Shown piece by piece: positions 60,805 through 64,000 of a stretch of 64,000 nucleotides of DNA. The first letter of the stretch is position 1. Each line of letters starts with the position of its first letter. A model generated the notes under the pieces. That model had not been told where the DNA came from and searched no databases. It was given only the letters and a program-made list of their open reading frames with translations. The DNA is taken from contig NZ_SPUJ01000011.1 in the NCBI RefSeq assembly GCF_004522105.1, forward strand, positions 1 to 64,000, read 5' to 3'. The translations under genes and the position numbers were made by a program. Origin of the DNA: Nocardioides sp. 1609 (GTDB lineage Bacteria > Actinomycetota > Actinomycetes > Propionibacteriales > Nocardioidaceae).

Positions 60805-61601
60805 GCGGCGTCCGCCCGGCGACCGCCCCCGTCCTGACGGCACCGGCCCTCGTCCCGGCCCTGCTGGCGGTGGTCGGCGTCCTGGTGCAGATGGCCTTCC
60901 CGTTCACCGACGGCGGCACCTTCGCGCTGACCGTCGCGAGCGTCGTGCTGTTCGCGGGTGCCGCGCTGGCCCACGCCTGGTCCAGCCGGGGCGCCGCGAC
61001 GGCGGCCCTCCTGCTGCTCGTCGCCGGCGGGGGCGGGCTCGTGGCCGAGGCGGTCGGCGTCCGTACCGGTGTGCCGTTCGGCGGCTACGACTACACCGGG
61101 ACCCTCGGCGCCGAGGCGCTCGGCGTCCCGGTCCTGGTGCCGCTGGCCTGGGTGATGATGGCCTGGCCCGCGCTGCTGGTCGCCCGCCGGCTCGTCGGCT
61201 CGCGCGCCCTCCGCGTCGTGGTCGCGGCCTGGGCCCTGACCGCCTGGGACGTGTTCCTCGACCCGCAGATGGTCGACGCCGGCCACTGGGCCTGGGACGA
61301 CCCCCACCCCGCGCTCCCCGGCGTCGACGGCATCCCGCTCACGAACTTCGCCGGGTGGCTCCTGGTGTCGCTGGTGATGTGCGCCGTGCTCGGCCGGCTC
61401 GTCCGCGACCCCGCCGACGACCGGACGCCGGTGGCACGGGACGCCGTCCCGGTCGCGGTCTACCTGTGGACCTACTTCTCCTCCGTGCTCGCCCACGCGG
61501 TCTTCTTCGGGCGGCCGTCGGTCGCCCTGGTCGGCGGCGTCCTCATGGGGCTGGTCGCCGTCCCGCTGGCCGTCCACGTGGCGCGGGAGGCCCGCCGGTG
61601 A
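60801..61601 (+). CDS. cruF: Carotenoid 1',2'-hydratase (CruF family)
   Basis: This 266-residue integral membrane protein has about seven transmembrane helices. FGGYDYTGTLGAEALGVPVL and AWDVFLDPQMVDAGHWAWDD are the CruF landmarks (about residues 94-113 and 149-168). CruF adds water across the 1',2' double bond at an open carotenoid end, creating the tertiary alcohol that is later glycosylated. The GTG start overlaps the CrtA-like stop. Its presence implies that one end of the carotenoid stays uncyclised. Confidence 0.88.
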   Translation: MSGVRPATAPVLTAPALVPALLAVVGVLVQMAFPFTDGGTFALTVASVVLFAGAALAHAWSSRGAATAALLLLVAGGGGLVAEAVGVRTGVPFGGYDYTGTLGAEALGVPVLVPLAWVMMAWPALLVARRLVGSRALRVVVAAWALTAWDVFLDPQMVDAGHWAWDDPHPALPGVDGIPLTNFAGWLLVSLVMCAVLGRLVRDPADDRTPVARDAVPVAVYLWTYFSSVLAHAVFFGRPSVALVGGVLMGLVAVPLAVHVAREARR

Positions 61602-62743
61602 CGACGTCCCCGACCGGCCGGTGGGTCGTGCGGGCGGGCACCGCGCTGGCGGTGGCCTCGCTCGGACTCACCGTCGACAACCTGCGCCGGCTTCGCAGCC
61701 CGTCGACCTCACCGGACGTCGCCGCCCCCGAGGACGTCGTGCTGCTGCTCCCGGTCCGCGACGAGGCCGGGCGGGTGGTGGACGCCGTCCGGGAGCTCGT
61801 CGCCGCCGCCCGGCACTGGCCGGGCGGGGCCCGGGTCGTCGTCCTCGACGACGGCAGCAGCGACGGCACCACCGCGCTGCTCGACGACCTCGCCGGCCGC
61901 GCCGGGCTGCGCGACGTCCTCGCGGTCGTCCCCGGCGCGCCGACGCCGCCGGGCTGGCTGGGCAAGCCCTGGGCCTGCCACCAGCTCGCCGGGGCGGCCG
62001 GTGGGGCCGGCGTCCTGGTCTTCGTCGACGCCGACGTGGCGCTGGCCGCCGAGGGGCTGACCGCGACCGTCGGCCTGCTCCGGTCCTCCGGTCTCGACCT
62101 GGTCTGTCCCTACCCGCGCCAGGAGGCCCACGGCCCGGCCGAGCGGCTCGTGCAGCCCCTGCTGCAGTGGTCGTGGATGAGCACGCTGCCGCTGACGCTC
62201 GCCGAGCGCTCGCCGCGTCCCTCGCTGACCGCGGCGAACGGCCAGCTGCTGGCCGTCGACGCGGCGGCGTACCGGCGGGCCGGCGGGCACGGCGCCGTCC
62301 GCGACCAGGTGCTGGAGGACATCGCCCTGCTCCGCGCGGTCAAGGCGTCGGGCGGGCACGGCGTGGTCGCCGACGGCAGCCGGATCGCGTCCTGCCGCAT
62401 GTACGACGGCTGGGCCGACCTCCGCCAGGGCTACACGAAGTCGCTCTGGTCGGCGTTCGGGACGCCGGCCGGTGCCGCGGGCGTGACCGCGCTGATGGTG
62501 CTGACGCACGTCGTCCCCGCGCTGGCCGCGCTGCGCGGCTCCCGCACCGGGCTCGCCGGCTACGCCGCGAGCGTCGCCGCCCGGGCGCTCGTCGCCCGCC
62601 GCACCGGGTCGCGGGTGCTCCCCGACGCCGCGGCCCATCCCCTCTCCGTCGCCCTCCTCGGCGCCCTCACCGCTGACTCCGTCGTCGCGCGCCGGCGCGG
62701 GACCCTGCGCTGGAAGGGCCGGCCCGTCGAGGTGCCCCGATGA
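61598..62743 (+). CDS. Membrane-bound family 2 glycosyltransferase, CruG-like
   Basis: This 381-residue GT2 has an N-terminal hydrophobic segment, RVVVLDDGSSDGTTALLDDL (nucleotide Asp), VLVFVDADVALAAEGL (DxD, about residues 144-159), DQVLEDIALLRAVKASGG (catalytic base) and C-terminal hydrophobic segments. Position next to cruF matches CruG, which glycosylates the CruF-made hydroxyl. The start GTG overlaps cruF and its stop overlaps crtI. The sugar donor is unknown. Confidence 0.82.
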   Translation: MTTSPTGRWVVRAGTALAVASLGLTVDNLRRLRSPSTSPDVAAPEDVVLLLPVRDEAGRVVDAVRELVAAARHWPGGARVVVLDDGSSDGTTALLDDLAGRAGLRDVLAVVPGAPTPPGWLGKPWACHQLAGAAGGAGVLVFVDADVALAAEGLTATVGLLRSSGLDLVCPYPRQEAHGPAERLVQPLLQWSWMSTLPLTLAERSPRPSLTAANGQLLAVDAAAYRRAGGHGAVRDQVLEDIALLRAVKASGGHGVVADGSRIASCRMYDGWADLRQGYTKSLWSAFGTPAGAAGVTALMVLTHVVPALAALRGSRTGLAGYAASVAARALVARRTGSRVLPDAAAHPLSVALLGALTADSVVARRRGTLRWKGRPVEVPR

Positions 62744-64000
62744 GCGCCGCCGTCGTGGTCGGCGCCGGGATCGGCGGGCTCGCCGCCGCCGTCCGGCTGG
62801 CCGCCCAGGGCCACCGCGTCCTGGTCGTCGAGCAGGCCGCCGAGGTCGGCGGCAAGCTCGGCACCCGGACCCACGACGGCTTCGTCTTCGACACCGGCCC
62901 CTCGCTGCTCACGATGCCGCACGTGCTGGCCGACCTCTTCGCCGAGACCGGTGCGCCGCTGGCCGACGTCCTGCCCCTGCAGCGCCTCGACGTCGCCTGC
63001 CGCTACCGCTTCCCGGACGGGACCCTGCTCGACCTGCCCGGCGACGTCGCCGCCGTCCCGGCCGCGCTGGACGCCGCCCTCGGGCCTGGCCGGGGTGAGC
63101 AGTGGTCGGCGTTCCTGCGGCGTGCCGAACGGATCTGGGACATCACCCGGGAGCCGTTCCTCGAGTCGCCGATCACCGTCGCGGACATGGCGCGGTTGTC
63201 CCGGCGGCTCGACCACGTCGCCGCCGTCGCGCCGTGGCGGAGCCTGCGCGGCCTGGGGGCGCACTACCTCGAGGACCCGCGGCTGCGGATGCTGCTCGAC
63301 CGCTACGCCACCTACACCGGGTCGGACCCACGGCGGGCGCCGGCCGCGCTGGCCGCCGTCCCGTACGCCGAGCAGGCCTTCGGCTCCTGGTACGTCCCGG
63401 GCGGGCTCCACCGGATCGCCGAGGCCCTGCTCGACCGTGCCCACGCCCTCGGGGTCGAGGTCCGTGCCGGCGCCGAGGTGACCGAGGTCCTGCTCGCCGG
63501 CGGCCGGGCGAGCGGCGTCCGGCTGGCCGACGGCACGACGTTCGCCGCGGACGTCGTCGTCGCGAACGCCGACGCCGCCCAGGTCTACGGACGGCTGGTC
63601 GCCGGTCGTCGCGCGCGCCGGGCGGCGTCCCGCATCCGCCGGACCACCCCGTCCCTGTCGGGCTTCGTGCTGCTGCTGTCCCTCGACGAGGCGCCGGTCG
63701 GGCAGCCGCACCACGAGGTGCTCTTCGCCGAGGACTACGACGCCGAGTTCGACGCCGTCTTCGGACGCCGGGGCCGGGCCCGCCCGGTCGAGCGGCCCAC
63801 CCTCTACGTCTCCGCGCCCGACGACCCGGCCGTCGTCCCCCACGCCGGGGCCGGGGCGTGGTTCGTCCTGGCCAACGCGCCGCGGCACGACCCCGCGGGC
63901 GGCACCGACTGGGACGAGCCCGGTCTCGCCGAGGACTACGCCGACCGCCTCGTCGCGCTGCTCGCCGAGCGCGGCACCGACGTCCGCGACCGCGTGCGGC
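62740..64000 (+). CDS. crtI: Phytoene desaturase (partial, cut by the window end)
   Basis: The open frame runs from the ATG at 62740 (ATGA overlap with the GT2 gene) to the window end, giving 420 complete codons without a stop. It has the FAD motif VVVGAGIGGLAAAVRLAAQG, then EVGGKLGTRTHDGF and DTGPSLLTMPHVLADLF, the CrtI signature, and SWYVPGGLHRIAEALLDRAH. CrtI-type enzymes desaturate phytoene to lycopene. The C-terminal FAD-contact part is missing here, and phytoene synthase is expected just beyond. Confidence 0.88.
   Translation, partial: MSAAVVVGAGIGGLAAAVRLAAQGHRVLVVEQAAEVGGKLGTRTHDGFVFDTGPSLLTMPHVLADLFAETGAPLADVLPLQRLDVACRYRFPDGTLLDLPGDVAAVPAALDAALGPGRGEQWSAFLRRAERIWDITREPFLESPITVADMARLSRRLDHVAAVAPWRSLRGLGAHYLEDPRLRMLLDRYATYTGSDPRRAPAALAAVPYAEQAFGSWYVPGGLHRIAEALLDRAHALGVEVRAGAEVTEVLLAGGRASGVRLADGTTFAADVVVANADAAQVYGRLVAGRRARRAASRIRRTTPSLSGFVLLLSLDEAPVGQPHHEVLFAEDYDAEFDAVFGRRGRARPVERPTLYVSAPDDPAVVPHAGAGAWFVLANAPRHDPAGGTDWDEPGLAEDYADRLVALLAERGTDVRDRVR

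Overview
The window is a 64 kb stretch of a very high-GC actinobacterial chromosome. Codons end almost always in G or C, GTG starts are common, and genes are packed with four-base ATGA/GTGA overlaps. The gene content (Rpf-RsmA-IspE-ABC-F block, PMT mannosyltransferase, SigB/F/G-type sigma factor, GAF-ANTAR regulator, DUF222-HNH nuclease, CrtYc/CrtYd lycopene cyclases, TANNNT boxes 5-8 bases before start codons) fits Nocardioidaceae, most like Nocardioides. The genus is an inference from remembered protein resemblance; no search was run. No rRNA, tRNA, CRISPR array, phage or insertion sequence was seen. The first 81 bases are homopolymer blocks that look like a contig-end artefact.

Layout. 0.1-4.3 kb: end of a glutamate-type ABC importer, a hotdog protein, a CsoR-like regulator without its metal ligands, and a VOC/methyltransferase pair divergent from a MarR gene across two perfect palindromes. 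4.3-14.6 kb: conserved housekeeping genes (ABC-F, ispE, rsmA, rpf, tatD, alpha/beta hydrolase, rsmI, PMT mannosyltransferase, PPOX protein). 14.6-26.1 kb: SNF2 helicase, a complete biotin ECF importer (bioY-bioM-bioN), prfC, a sulfotransferase/aminotransferase pair, fprA and gabT. 26.2-30.3 kb: a four-gene glycosyltransferase operon divergent from a SigB-type sigma factor. 31.5-44.0 kb: stress and redox genes (zinc alcohol dehydrogenase, SRPBCC/FAD-oxidoreductase pair, GlxA regulator, cysteine hydrolase, sulfurtransferase, two related SDRs around a DUF2945 gene, PPK2, PAS histidine kinase, GlsB). 44.2-49.3 kb: a second glycan operon (GT4, GT2, WcbI-like) divergent from malQ. 49.4-55.3 kb: rbsK, then a manganese-flavoured set comprising a putative Mn exporter, Mn catalase, ANTAR regulator, a small protein with six DDQH repeats, and a divergent arginase-family gene. 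55.5-56.7 kb: DUF222-HNH nuclease. 57.4-64 kb: a carotenoid cluster (crtE, crtYc/crtYd on the opposite strand, BrkB-family protein, CrtA-like oxygenase, cruF, GT2, crtI cut by the window end).

How the genes work together. The carotenoid genes together predict a monocyclic carotenoid hydrated at its open end and then glycosylated. The two glycosyltransferase operons probably build or decorate surface glycans. The most interesting local system is at 50.4-55.3 kb, where an exporter, a manganese enzyme, an RNA-binding antiterminator and a metal-chelating repeat protein lie in one likely transcript beside a second likely manganese enzyme. Many genes appear leaderless, with a -10 box 5-8 bases before the start codon and no Shine-Dalgarno sequence.
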